Shown here one piece after another: positions 1-7,001 of a DNA stretch of 8,296 nt. Origin of the DNA: Desulfonema limicola. Its GTDB lineage: Bacteria; Desulfobacterota; Desulfobacteria; Desulfobacterales; Desulfosalsimonadaceae. A program made the translations under genes and the position numbers. Location: positions 1 to 8,296 of the forward strand of contig DYLE01000106.1 in the NCBI GenBank assembly GCA_020722245.1, in the 5' to 3' direction. Every line of letters begins with the position of its first letter. Within the stretch, counting starts at the first letter, position 1. The notes under the pieces are model-generated. The model was not told where the DNA came from. It worked only from the letters and a program-made list of their open reading frames with translations, and searched no databases.

Positions 1-1491
1 GAACTGGCCGTGCCCGCCGCTCTGTTTTTTGTGCCGCCCCTGCACCCGCACCTTTTTCTTGATGGTCTCCTTGTAAGGAACCTTCGGAATGGAGAGGGTC
101 GCCTCGACATTGTATTTTCGCTTGAGCTTTTCCATCGTGGATTCGATATGCACCTGCCCCATGCCGGTGATCAGGGTTTCGCGGGTTTCTTCCTTCCGCT
201 CAAGCCGTAAAGCAGGATCCTCCTCCATGAGCTTGGAGAGCGATGAATAGATCTTGTCCTCATCCCCCTGGGTTTTGGGGACGATCGCATAGGAAACCGA
301 CCCTTCCAGGGGTTCAACCGCCTTGTATTGAATCCTGTGATCCGGGTCGCATAGGGTGTCCCCGGTTTTGGTCTCCTTTAACTTGGCGACTGCTACGATG
401 TCGCCCGGAAGCGCCTCATGGACCGGCTGCTGCTCCTTTCCGGCCAGACGAAGCAGTTGGCTGAACCGCTCCTTGGCGTCGCGGTTGGGATTAAAAAAAC
501 TGCCATCGGTGCCGAGCCTTCCGGAAAACACCTTAAACACAGTGAGGCGGCCGGCATAGGGGTCTGCGATGGTTTTAAACACAAGCCCTGAAAAGGGTTC
601 ATCCGGATTCGGCTGACGCTGCAGCGGATTTTCTGTGTTCGGCTCAAATCCGGTTTTTGCGCCGGCATCCAAGGGGGAGGGGAGGGTGTCGGTGATCAGG
701 TCGCAAAGCAGGTCGATACCGATACCGAGGATGGCTGACCCGCACACCACCGGAACAAAGGTCCGGTTCAAGGTGCCCTTGCGCAAGGCGGTCTTTATCT
801 CTTGGTCAGACAAGGACTCTCCTTCCAGGTATTTTTCCACCAGGGCGTCATCGGCCTCGGCGATGTTTTCAATCAGGCTGTCCCGTTCCTTTTGGGCGAT
901 CTCAAGCATGTCCGACGGAATCTGGGCCGGAGTGGATTTCAAATTGTCGTACAGGTAGGCCTTCATCTGGATCAGGTCCACAATTCCCTTAAATCCCGCC
1001 TCTTTTCCGATGGGAATCTGAAGGGCGATCGGCCGGGGTTTGAAGATCTCCGCGGCGTCCTTCAAGGCCTTGGCAAAATCCGAGCGCTCCCTGTCCAGCT
1101 TGTTGATGAAGATGACCCGCGGCAGGTTGGCGTCATCGGCAAACTCCCAGGCCTGTTCGGACTGAACCTTGATCCCATCGATGGCGTCAATGACCACCAC
1201 CGCCCCATCCGCGGCCTGAAGGCAAAGCCGGGTATCGGAAAAAAAATTCTGGTCCCCGGGGGTATCAATCAGGCTGATGGTATGTTTTTTCCATGTCAAC
1301 TGATGAAAACCGGAGCTGGTGCTGGCATGGCGTTTCAGCTCTTCGGGTTCAAAATCCATCACCGCGTTTCCTGCATCAACGCTTCCCAGACGTTTGGTCG
1401 CGCCGGCGGTGTAAAGCATTACCTCGGCCAGCGAGGTCTTGCCCGAGCCGCCATGTCCGATCAGAGCGATATTTCTCAATTTTTCCGTCAT
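1..1491 (-). CDS. fusA: Elongation factor G-like translational GTPase (EF-G paralogue), C-terminus cut off by the window edge
   Basis: 497 codons are readable on the minus strand from ATG at 1491 to the left edge, without a stop; a full EF-G has about 690-700 residues, so most of domain IV and all of domain V lie outside. Seen: P-loop GHGGSGKT (residues 12-19), G3 DTPGD (76-80), G4 NKLD (130-133), G5 CGSA (250-253), a beta-barrel domain II (about 295-385), domain III (about 395-460, with EEDPAL and GMGQVH) and the start of domain IV (YKETI, then SGGHGQF). It differs from classical EF-G: the P-loop is GHGGSGKT instead of AHIDAGKT, the switch I RGITI motif is missing, and the switch II His of DTPGH is Asp. 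These traits point to the secondary EF-G (EF-G2-like) group, whose exact role is unclear, rather than the main translocase. SD GAGGAG lies 13 nt upstream. An in-frame ATG at 1515 would add eight residues but overlaps that SD, so 1491 is preferred. It is the last visible gene of the cluster. Confidence 0.9.
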   Translation of the reverse strand, partial: MTEKLRNIALIGHGGSGKTSLAEVMLYTAGATKRLGSVDAGNAVMDFEPEELKRHASTSSGFHQLTWKKHTISLIDTPGDQNFFSDTRLCLQAADGAVVVIDAIDGIKVQSEQAWEFADDANLPRVIFINKLDRERSDFAKALKDAAEIFKPRPIALQIPIGKEAGFKGIVDLIQMKAYLYDNLKSTPAQIPSDMLEIAQKERDSLIENIAEADDALVEKYLEGESLSDQEIKTALRKGTLNRTFVPVVCGSAILGIGIDLLCDLITDTLPSPLDAGAKTGFEPNTENPLQRQPNPDEPFSGLVFKTIADPYAGRLTVFKVFSGRLGTDGSFFNPNRDAKERFSQLLRLAGKEQQPVHEALPGDIVAVAKLKETKTGDTLCDPDHRIQYKAVEPLEGSVSYAIVPKTQGDEDKIYSSLSKLMEEDPALRLERKEETRETLITGMGQVHIESTMEKLKRKYNVEATLSIPKVPYKETIKKKVRVQGRHKKQSGGHGQF

Positions 1492-1562
1492 TTCAGTCAG
1501 TGATCTCCTCTCCATTTTACGGTTCCATCAAGCGTTAAAGCCTCCCTAAAAAATAACTAAAA

Positions 1563-1591
1563 TTCATATCCATTTAAACCTAAAAAAGCAA
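1563..1591 (-). promoter_or_regulatory. Possible sigma-70-type promoter for the EF-G paralogue
   Basis: On the minus strand TTGCTT (1586-1591) and TATGAA (1563-1568) are separated by exactly 17 bp, within the AT-rich 136-bp gap between tlyA and the EF-G gene. Both boxes are imperfect matches (about 3/6 and 4/6), so this is a weak candidate. It would give the last gene its own transcription in addition to read-through from tlyA. Confidence 0.3.
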
Positions 1592-1627
1592 GTCTAAAAA
1601 ACAAGCATTTACCGAGATAAAAAAACC

Positions 1628-2371
1628 TTATGGGATCTGGAGATCGATGAAAAACTCCCGGTTTCCTTTAGGGCCGAGAATAGGGGAGGGGAATACCGGG
1701 CCGCAGATCCATCCGTTTTCTGTAAAAAACGCAGAAAGCTCGTGAATAATCTTTGCGTGCAGGGCGGGGTCCCTCACCACGCCGCCTTTTCCCACCTGGC
1801 CTTTTCCGGCCTCAAACTGGGGCTTGATCAAGGCGATAGCCTTTCCTTTTTTTTTTAATAACTGTTTAACCACCGGCATGACGATCCGCAGGGAAATAAA
1901 AGATACGTCAATGACGGCCAGGTCAAAACCTACAGGAAAGAAATCGGGTTTCACGTACCGGATGTTGGTCCGTTCGATGAGGACCACCCGGGAATCCTGG
2001 CGCAGCCGCCAGTCGAACTGGCCGTATCCCACATCCAGCGCGTAAACCGTTTGCGCGCCGTGCTGAAGCAGGCAGTCCGTAAAACCGCCGCTGGATGCGC
2101 CCACATCCAGGCATATCCAACCGTTTATTTCCAGGTGAAGGGTTTTAATGGCATGCTCGAGCTTGATGCCTCCCCGGCTGACAAAGGCGGGGCCGGGCGA
2201 TCTCAGCATAATTAGGGTATCTTCAAAGACCATGGCGCCCGGCTTGTCCATGGGACAGCCTTCAACCAGAACCTTCCCGGCCATAATCAATGCCCGCGCC
2301 TTCTGGCGGCTTTGGGCAAGCCCTTTTTCATGAACCAGGACATCAAGCCTTTTTTTAGGGGTTGATGTCAT
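1628..2371 (-). CDS. tlyA: TlyA-family rRNA (cytidine-2'-O)-methyltransferase
   Basis: 247 aa. An N-terminal S4 RNA-binding domain (about residues 7-60, RLDVLVHEKGLAQSR onward) is followed by an FtsJ/RrmJ-type methyltransferase domain. The SAM-binding loop is LDVGASSGGFTDC (88-100), and K70, D155, K183 and E239 sit where the K-D-K-E catalytic tetrad of this fold is expected. TlyA enzymes 2'-O-methylate cytidines of 23S rRNA and, in some lineages, also 16S rRNA; older annotations call them hemolysin A. This protein ends only eight residues after the last tetrad residue, so it lacks the C-terminal extension of the mycobacterial two-target form. That suggests, without proving, the shorter type acting on 23S rRNA only. 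Its ATG overlaps the dxs stop codon in an ATGA, implying translational coupling. The stop is TAA, followed by a T-run on the transcribed strand without a convincing hairpin. Confidence 0.95.
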   Translation of the reverse strand: MTSTPKKRLDVLVHEKGLAQSRQKARALIMAGKVLVEGCPMDKPGAMVFEDTLIMLRSPGPAFVSRGGIKLEHAIKTLHLEINGWICLDVGASSGGFTDCLLQHGAQTVYALDVGYGQFDWRLRQDSRVVLIERTNIRYVKPDFFPVGFDLAVIDVSFISLRIVMPVVKQLLKKKGKAIALIKPQFEAGKGQVGKGGVVRDPALHAKIIHELSAFFTENGWICGPVFPSPILGPKGNREFFIDLQIP

Positions 2372-4248
2372 TTAGAATTCATTAAGGATTTGCAGGCGGC
2401 TGCAATGCCGCCGGCGTCGATGCCATAGAGGGAGCGCAGCCTGGGAATCGGACCGGGTTCGACAAAGGTGTCGGGTATGCCCAGGCGTTTGATCCGAAGC
2501 CCGGCCAGGCCGCGATCCATCAATCCTTCAAGGACCGCGCTTCCGAACCCGCCTTGAAGGACGTTTTCCTCCACCGTAAGGATGCGCGGAATCTTTTTTG
2601 CCAGCTCAAAAATTAAATCGATGTCCAAGGGTTTTACAAACCGGCAGTTGACCACCGTGGCAAAAATGCCCTGCTTTTCAAGCCCGGCCCGCGCTGAAAG
2701 GGCATCCCTCACTGTACTCCCGATGGCCAGAATCAGAACATCATCGCCTTCTGTTAATACCTCGGCCTTGCCGATGGGTAAGGGGGTGATGGTCTTATCC
2801 AGGTCGACCCCGACGGAATGCCCCCGGGGATACCTGAATGCGATGGGGCCGGGGTGATTGATGGCTGTGAGCATCATCCGTCGAAGCTCGTTTTCATCCT
2901 TGGGGGCCATGACGATCATGTTGGGAAGGATGCGCAGGTAAGAAAGGTCAAACAGCCCGTGATGGGTCGGCCCGTCCTCCCCGACAATCCCCCCCCGGTC
3001 GATGGCAAAGGTGACCGGAAGGGACTCCAGGCATACATCATGCAATATCTGATCAAACGCCCGCTGTAAAAAGGTGGAGTAAATCGCCACCACCGGCTTG
3101 AACCCTTCCACGGCCAGACCGGCTGCAAAGGTCACCCCGTGCTGCTCCGCGATGCCCACATCAAAAAACCGTTCCGGGAATTTATGGGAAAACTTCGCCA
3201 GCCCGGTGCCCTCGGGCATGGCCGCGGTCACCGCAATGATTTTTTCGTCTTTTTCCGCAAGCTCCACCATGGTATTGCCGAAGACCTCCGTATAGGTGGG
3301 GGGGTGAGGCTGTTTGTCGGATAAACGGTCCCCGGTTTTGACCTCAAAGCTTCCGACGCCGTGGAAGTAGATGGGGTCTTTTTCCGCAGGGGCATACCCC
3401 CTCCCTTTTTGGGTGGTCACATGGAGCAGCACGGGTTCATCAAGTTCCCGGATGTTTCTGAGGATGTCGATCAAATGGTTTAACCGGTGCCCCTTGATCG
3501 GACCGAAGTATTCAAAGTTAAAGGCCTCAAACAGGATCCCCGGAGTGACAAAGGCCTTGAAGGATTCCTCGGCCCGCTTGGCATACTGATAGGCGTCCCT
3601 GCCGATTCTGGGAAGCGAGCGAAGCATCTCGCCGAACTCTTTTCTGAAATCCTGAAGGTATTTGACGGAAAAGGTGCGGCTCAAAAGAGAGGAGAGGGCG
3701 CCGACGTTGTGATTAATGGATAGCTCGTTGTCGTTTAGAATGACGATCAGGTCCTTGTGAATGTCCCCGGCCTGGTTGAGTCCCTCATAGGCCAGGCCGG
3801 CGGTCATGGAGCCGTCCCCGATAACGGCGATGACCTTTGCGCGCTCATTCTTGAGACGTTTGGCGCAGGCGATCCCCAGACCGGCGGAAATCGAGGTGCT
3901 GCTGTGACCGGTGGAAAAGGCGTCGTAAGGGCTTTCACTGATCTTGGGAAAACCGGAAATCCCGCCGTACTGGCGAAGGGTGGAAAACCGTTCCTTTCTT
4001 CCGGTCAGGATCTTGTGGGTGTAGGCCTGATGCCCCACATCCCAGATGATCTTGTCCCTGGGCGCATCAAATACGTAATGGAGGGCGATGGCAAGCTCCA
4101 CCACCCCCAGGTTGGCGGCCAGGTGCCCTCCGGTCTTTGAGACCACGTCAACGATCATCTGGCGGATCTCCCGGGCAAGCCCGGGAAGCTCCTCCCTGGG
4201 AATTTTTTTCAGATCCGCCGGTGAATGGATTGAATCAAGCAGGCTCAC
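2368..4248 (-). CDS. dxs: 1-deoxy-D-xylulose-5-phosphate synthase
   Basis: 626 aa, the usual length. Dxs condenses pyruvate with glyceraldehyde 3-phosphate, using thiamine diphosphate and Mg2+, to give DXP, the entry step of the MEP isoprenoid pathway and a precursor for thiamine and pyridoxal. Seen in order: GGHLAANLG (40-48) and DVGHQAYTHKILTGR (70-84) with conserved active-site His; the TPP/Mg motif GDGSMTAG (144-151) ending at NDN (172-174); the pyrimidine-binding domain with DVGIAEQH (363-370), whose E369 is the expected cofactor-activating glutamate; DRGGIVGEDGPTHHG (417-431); and a C-terminal transketolase domain from about 495. The start is GTG at 4248 with GAGG 10 nt upstream. The gene follows ispA by 39 bp and overlaps tlyA by 4 bp. 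All key motifs are intact. Confidence 0.98.
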   Translation of the reverse strand: MSLLDSIHSPADLKKIPREELPGLAREIRQMIVDVVSKTGGHLAANLGVVELAIALHYVFDAPRDKIIWDVGHQAYTHKILTGRKERFSTLRQYGGISGFPKISESPYDAFSTGHSSTSISAGLGIACAKRLKNERAKVIAVIGDGSMTAGLAYEGLNQAGDIHKDLIVILNDNELSINHNVGALSSLLSRTFSVKYLQDFRKEFGEMLRSLPRIGRDAYQYAKRAEESFKAFVTPGILFEAFNFEYFGPIKGHRLNHLIDILRNIRELDEPVLLHVTTQKGRGYAPAEKDPIYFHGVGSFEVKTGDRLSDKQPHPPTYTEVFGNTMVELAEKDEKIIAVTAAMPEGTGLAKFSHKFPERFFDVGIAEQHGVTFAAGLAVEGFKPVVAIYSTFLQRAFDQILHDVCLESLPVTFAIDRGGIVGEDGPTHHGLFDLSYLRILPNMIVMAPKDENELRRMMLTAINHPGPIAFRYPRGHSVGVDLDKTITPLPIGKAEVLTEGDDVLILAIGSTVRDALSARAGLEKQGIFATVVNCRFVKPLDIDLIFELAKKIPRILTVEENVLQGGFGSAVLEGLMDRGLAGLRIKRLGIPDTFVEPGPIPRLRSLYGIDAGGIAAACKSLMNSK

Positions 4249-4287
4249 GTTGCTGGAACCTCGATATTGCGCTTTAAAACAGGAAAA

Positions 4288-5202
4288 TCATCTCTTCCGG
4301 TAAATCACATACTCCGCCAGCCCTGAAAGCGGATTGGCCTTGGTATCAAAAAACCTGAGGGATTGCAAGGCATTGTTCACCAGGTGAGCGGCGAACCGTT
4401 TGGATTCCTCAAGGCCCATAAGTCCCGGGTAGGTGGATTTTTTCCGGCATTGATCCGTTCCCGCAGCCTTGCCCATCAGTTTGGGATCCCCTTCGACGTT
4501 TAAGATATCGTCGGTCACCTGAAAGGCTAGCCCGATGTTTTTTGAATAAATTTTGAGCTGTCGCATCTGTCCGGCGTCCGCTCCGGCCAAAACCGCCCCC
4601 GCCTTGACCGAGGCCTCAATCAGGGCGCCTGTTTTCAAACAATGCATTTTTTGAAGCCGCTCAAGGCTCAGCCCCCGCCCTTCGGCGGCGATATCTTGCA
4701 TCTGGCCCTCGATCATCCCTTGGGCGCCGGCGGCCCGGGAGACCTCGAAAATAACCTGAAGCCACAGTTCGGGCCGGCTCTTTGACCGGCGGAATGCATC
4801 CGCAAGCATCTCAAAAGCCAGGGTGAGCAGGGCGTCCCCCGCGAGTATGGCCGTGGCCTCATCAAACTGAATGTGGGCCGTGGGCCTGCCGCGGCGGATG
4901 GCGTCGTTGTCCATGGCCGGCAGATCATCGTGGATCAGGGAATAGGTATGAATCATCTCCAGGGCGCATGCCGCCGCCATAACACCGCTGTGGGGTCTTC
5001 CCACGACCTCGGCCGCGGCAAGACAAAGAATGGGTCGAAGCCGCTTGCCGGGTGCCAGCAGCGCGTAGGCCATGGCGTCAAAAAGCCGACCGGGTTTGAC
5101 CCTTTTTTTTAGGGCCTTTTCAAGGGATCGGTTTATGATCCTGCGCCTGGCCTCCAGGTATGGCGCGATATCAAAGCTTACGGTTGCGGGCCGAATCTGC
5201 AA
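4288..5202 (-). CDS. ispA: Polyprenyl (farnesyl) diphosphate synthase
   Basis: 304 aa, a typical size for bacterial FPP synthase. It adds isopentenyl diphosphate to DMAPP and GPP, making FPP for undecaprenyl phosphate, quinones and other isoprenoids. Seen: GKRLRP (52-57), the first Asp-rich motif DDLPAMD (92-98, bacterial DDxxxxD form), GDALLTLAFEML (122-133), GMIEGQMQDI (162-171), the second Asp-rich motif DDILN (231-235), KKSTYP (254-259) and the C-terminal EYVIYRKR. Tyr87, five residues before the first motif, fits a C15 product, although the real chain length cannot be read with certainty. The last position of the second motif is Asn instead of Asp, a variant I believe occurs in functional relatives. 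The start is TTG, directly after the xseB stop codon and preceded by a strong purine-rich SD. No other plausible start lies nearby; the first internal Met is residue 43. Confidence 0.95.
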   Translation of the reverse strand: MQIRPATVSFDIAPYLEARRRIINRSLEKALKKRVKPGRLFDAMAYALLAPGKRLRPILCLAAAEVVGRPHSGVMAAACALEMIHTYSLIHDDLPAMDNDAIRRGRPTAHIQFDEATAILAGDALLTLAFEMLADAFRRSKSRPELWLQVIFEVSRAAGAQGMIEGQMQDIAAEGRGLSLERLQKMHCLKTGALIEASVKAGAVLAGADAGQMRQLKIYSKNIGLAFQVTDDILNVEGDPKLMGKAAGTDQCRKKSTYPGLMGLEESKRFAAHLVNNALQSLRFFDTKANPLSGLAEYVIYRKR

Positions 5203-5214
5203 TTACTCCCCCTT
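5200..5214 (-). promoter_or_regulatory. Shine-Dalgarno site fused to the xseB stop and the ispA TTG start
   Basis: On the minus strand AAGGGGGAG (5206-5214) forms the last xseB codons, followed at once by TAA (xseB stop, 5203-5205) and TTG (5200-5202). The purine run is a strong SD for ispA and is what supports the TTG start. The arrangement suggests termination-reinitiation coupling, so the two products would be made in linked amounts. Confidence 0.65.
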
Positions 5215-5448
5215 GGAACCGTTTGAATCGTTTATAAACGGAGCCTCTGTGATGCTGCCGTTCGAATGGGAAAGCAGCAGGCTGATTTTTTTTTCGGTTT
5301 GTTCCAGCTTGTCAAAGCAAAACCTGGAGAGCCGAACCCCTTCCTCGAATTTTTTGATGGCTGTTTCAAGGGGCAGGTCGCCAGCCTCAAGCGCTTCAAC
5401 GATTTTTTCAAGCTGGGCCAGGGAATCTTCAAAGCTTTTTTTGGTCAT
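5203..5448 (-). CDS. xseB: Exodeoxyribonuclease VII small subunit
   Basis: 81 aa, the normal size. XseB assembles with XseA into exonuclease VII, which degrades single-stranded DNA from both ends to short oligonucleotides. Seen: the family pattern SFEDSLAQLEKIVEALEAGD (residues 5-24), then LPLETAIKKFEEGVRL and a charged helix (FDKLEQTEKKI), i.e. the two-helix coiled hairpin of this family. The last 20 residues or so are polar and poorly conserved. The ATG at 5448 lies inside the end of xseA (20-bp overlap), with GGAAAGG upstream at about 10 nt. The stop TAA abuts the ispA start. A neighbouring xseA makes the call secure. Confidence 0.95.
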   Translation of the reverse strand: MTKKSFEDSLAQLEKIVEALEAGDLPLETAIKKFEEGVRLSRFCFDKLEQTEKKISLLLSHSNGSITEAPFINDSNGSKGE

Positions 5449-6796
5449 TTTGTGTTTTCCTTTCCACCCGGCATAGGATTTGGCCTTTGGCCAGAAGGAT
5501 TTCGATCAACTGGCCGATGGACACCCTATGGGAATCCGTGATGATGGCATGATCCGGTATGCTTCGCGCGATGCTGTATCCTCGTTCAAGAACCGCCGCA
5601 GGGTTTAAGGCCTGAAGCCGGCTGTTTAACTCCCTGATCTTTAATCCTTTAAGATGGATGTATGAAGCAATCGTGGAGACAAGAAGGTCCTTGTTTTGTT
5701 GCAGGGTTTTGCGCTTTTCAAAAACCGCGGCCAGGGGGTTTCTGGAGTAAAGGCCCTGGGATCGCCATTGAAGCCGCTCCCGGCGCAAGTGAACAAACCT
5801 CGAAAAAGATCTAACAAGCCTTGAAAAATCATCATCTGCACGAAGCCTCAGGTCGTCGAGGCGCTTTGTGGGATGGATCAGCCGCCTGGAAAAGGCGCTC
5901 AGAGATGCTGAAAGCCGATGGATTTGATTTCTCATTCCCGCTTCAAGCTGTTTTAAAAGGGTTGCCTGTTGTTGCAGCAGGGCAGATTTTTCAGGCACCA
6001 CCAGCTCGGCTGCGGCCGAAGGCGTGGGTGCACGAAGGTCCGCCACAAAATCGCAAATCGTATAGTCGGTCTCATGACCGACGGCTGAAATGATCGGAAT
6101 CCGTGAGGCGAATACCGCCCGGGCAACGGCTTCGGTGTTGAATGCAGCCAGATCCTCCAGGGATCCACCGCCCCGGGCCAGAATGGCGACATCCGCTATG
6201 GCCCGGGCGTTTAACATTTCGATGGCGGAAACGATTTGATCGGCGGCGCCGTCTCCCTGAACCTTTACGGGAATGATTTCAATGCGGGCGGTGTCAAACC
6301 GGCGGCTGATCACATGAATCATGTCATGCACCACAGCGCCTGTGGGCGAGGTGATCAGGCAGATGGTTGAAGGAAGAAACGGAATGGGTTTTTTATGGGA
6401 TTCGTCAAAAAGTCCTTCTTTGAAAAGCCTGGCCTTGAGCTGTTCAAAAGCTGCCTGAAGGGCGCCGATACCGGAGGGCTCCAGATGTTCGAAAATGATC
6501 TGGTAGGTGCCCCTGGGAGAGTATACGGTGACCCGTCCGAACCCGGTGACCTTCATGCCGTCTTCTAGGTTAAACTTCAGGTTGCGCAGCTGCCCCTTGA
6601 ACATCACCGCAGAGATCTGGGCGGCGTTATCCTTGAGGGTGAGGTAGCAGTGGCCTGATGCCGGAATACGAAGGTTGGAGATTTCTCCGGTAATCCAGAC
6701 AAAGGCGAAGTTGTTTTCAAGCAGGGTTTTGATATTTTCGGTCAGTTCGGAGACCGTAAATATCTTTTTTTCTTTCGGCGGCTCAAAAAAAGGCAT
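5429..6796 (-). CDS. xseA: Exodeoxyribonuclease VII large subunit
   Basis: 455 aa, full length for the family. It is the catalytic subunit of exonuclease VII (ssDNA degradation, DNA repair). Seen: an N-terminal OB-fold (about residues 11-110; FTVSELTENIK, then VWITGEISNL and GHCYLTLKD), the catalytic domain with ITSPTGAVVHD (148-158), ARGGGSLEDLAAFN (207-220) and AVGHETDYTICDFVADLRAP (238-257), followed by TPSAAAE, a long coiled-coil region (about 265-390), and the C-terminal LNPAAVLERGYSI (397-409). Start ATG at 6796: a stop codon lies in frame a few codons upstream and the FTVSELT block begins at residue 13, so a much different start is unlikely. No SD can be seen; the sequence before the ATG is almost pure A/T. 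First gene of the minus-strand cluster. Confidence 0.97.
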   Translation of the reverse strand: MPFFEPPKEKKIFTVSELTENIKTLLENNFAFVWITGEISNLRIPASGHCYLTLKDNAAQISAVMFKGQLRNLKFNLEDGMKVTGFGRVTVYSPRGTYQIIFEHLEPSGIGALQAAFEQLKARLFKEGLFDESHKKPIPFLPSTICLITSPTGAVVHDMIHVISRRFDTARIEIIPVKVQGDGAADQIVSAIEMLNARAIADVAILARGGGSLEDLAAFNTEAVARAVFASRIPIISAVGHETDYTICDFVADLRAPTPSAAAELVVPEKSALLQQQATLLKQLEAGMRNQIHRLSASLSAFSRRLIHPTKRLDDLRLRADDDFSRLVRSFSRFVHLRRERLQWRSQGLYSRNPLAAVFEKRKTLQQNKDLLVSTIASYIHLKGLKIRELNSRLQALNPAAVLERGYSIARSIPDHAIITDSHRVSIGQLIEILLAKGQILCRVERKTQNDQKKL

Positions 6797-6836
6797 ATAA
6801 ATAATTTAAAAATTTAAATAATTTTAGAAAGATAAT

Positions 6837-6842
6837 ATTATA
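6837..6842 (-). promoter_or_regulatory. Candidate -10 box of the promoter for the xseA-led cluster
   Basis: TATAAT, a perfect -10 consensus, lies on the minus strand 40 bp before the xseA ATG. No good -35 is present at 16-18 bp (TTTCTT or TTCTTA are the best), so the upstream box is weak or an activator is used. The predicted mRNA leader would be about 33 nt and nearly all A/U. This is the only obvious promoter position ahead of the whole cluster. Confidence 0.4.
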
Positions 6843-6873
6843 AAGGCAAAGTAAAACATAAGAAAATATATAC

Positions 6874-6900
6874 GGCCATCCCACAGGGGAGCTCATGGCC
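6874..6900. repeat. Inverted repeat GGCCAT/ATGGCC with nested CCC/GGG stem
   Basis: GGCCAT (6874-6879) and ATGGCC (6895-6900) are perfect complements. Inside them, read on the minus strand, CCC-TGT-GGG can stack directly on the outer stem, leaving a one-sided 6-nt bulge. On the minus strand the hairpin is followed by a broken U-rich stretch (GTATATATTTTC), so it could act as a weak terminator for the small gene at 7002-7301. It could also be an element upstream of the xseA promoter. Function unknown. Confidence 0.35.
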
Positions 6901-7001
6901 CCAAAAGGCTGTCTCATGCGGAAATGGACCGAGAACCCCAAACCTGCCTGGTTTTATAACGTCTGATAAGAAATATTATGTAAACTTTTAACCAAACCTT
7001 T

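Noticed and set aside
802..1503. Plus-strand open frame of 233 codons opposite the EF-G gene
   Set aside because: It lies entirely antisense to a clear EF-G reading with all G motifs, shows no family motif or hydrophobic pattern, and its openness follows from the codon bias of the true strand.
1617..1646. Terminator after tlyA
   Set aside because: The only stem nearby (GATCT-CC-AGATC on the minus strand) has a 2-nt loop and is separated from the T-run by eight bases including the stop codon, so a stable intrinsic terminator is unlikely.
3757..4140. Plus-strand open frame of 127 codons opposite dxs
   Set aside because: Antisense to the intact TPP-binding half of Dxs; no SD and no recognisable protein pattern.
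6940..6960. Small hairpin AAACC/GGTTT downstream of the 99-aa gene
   Set aside because: Only a 5-bp stem with three A/T pairs, and no T-run after it on the minus strand.
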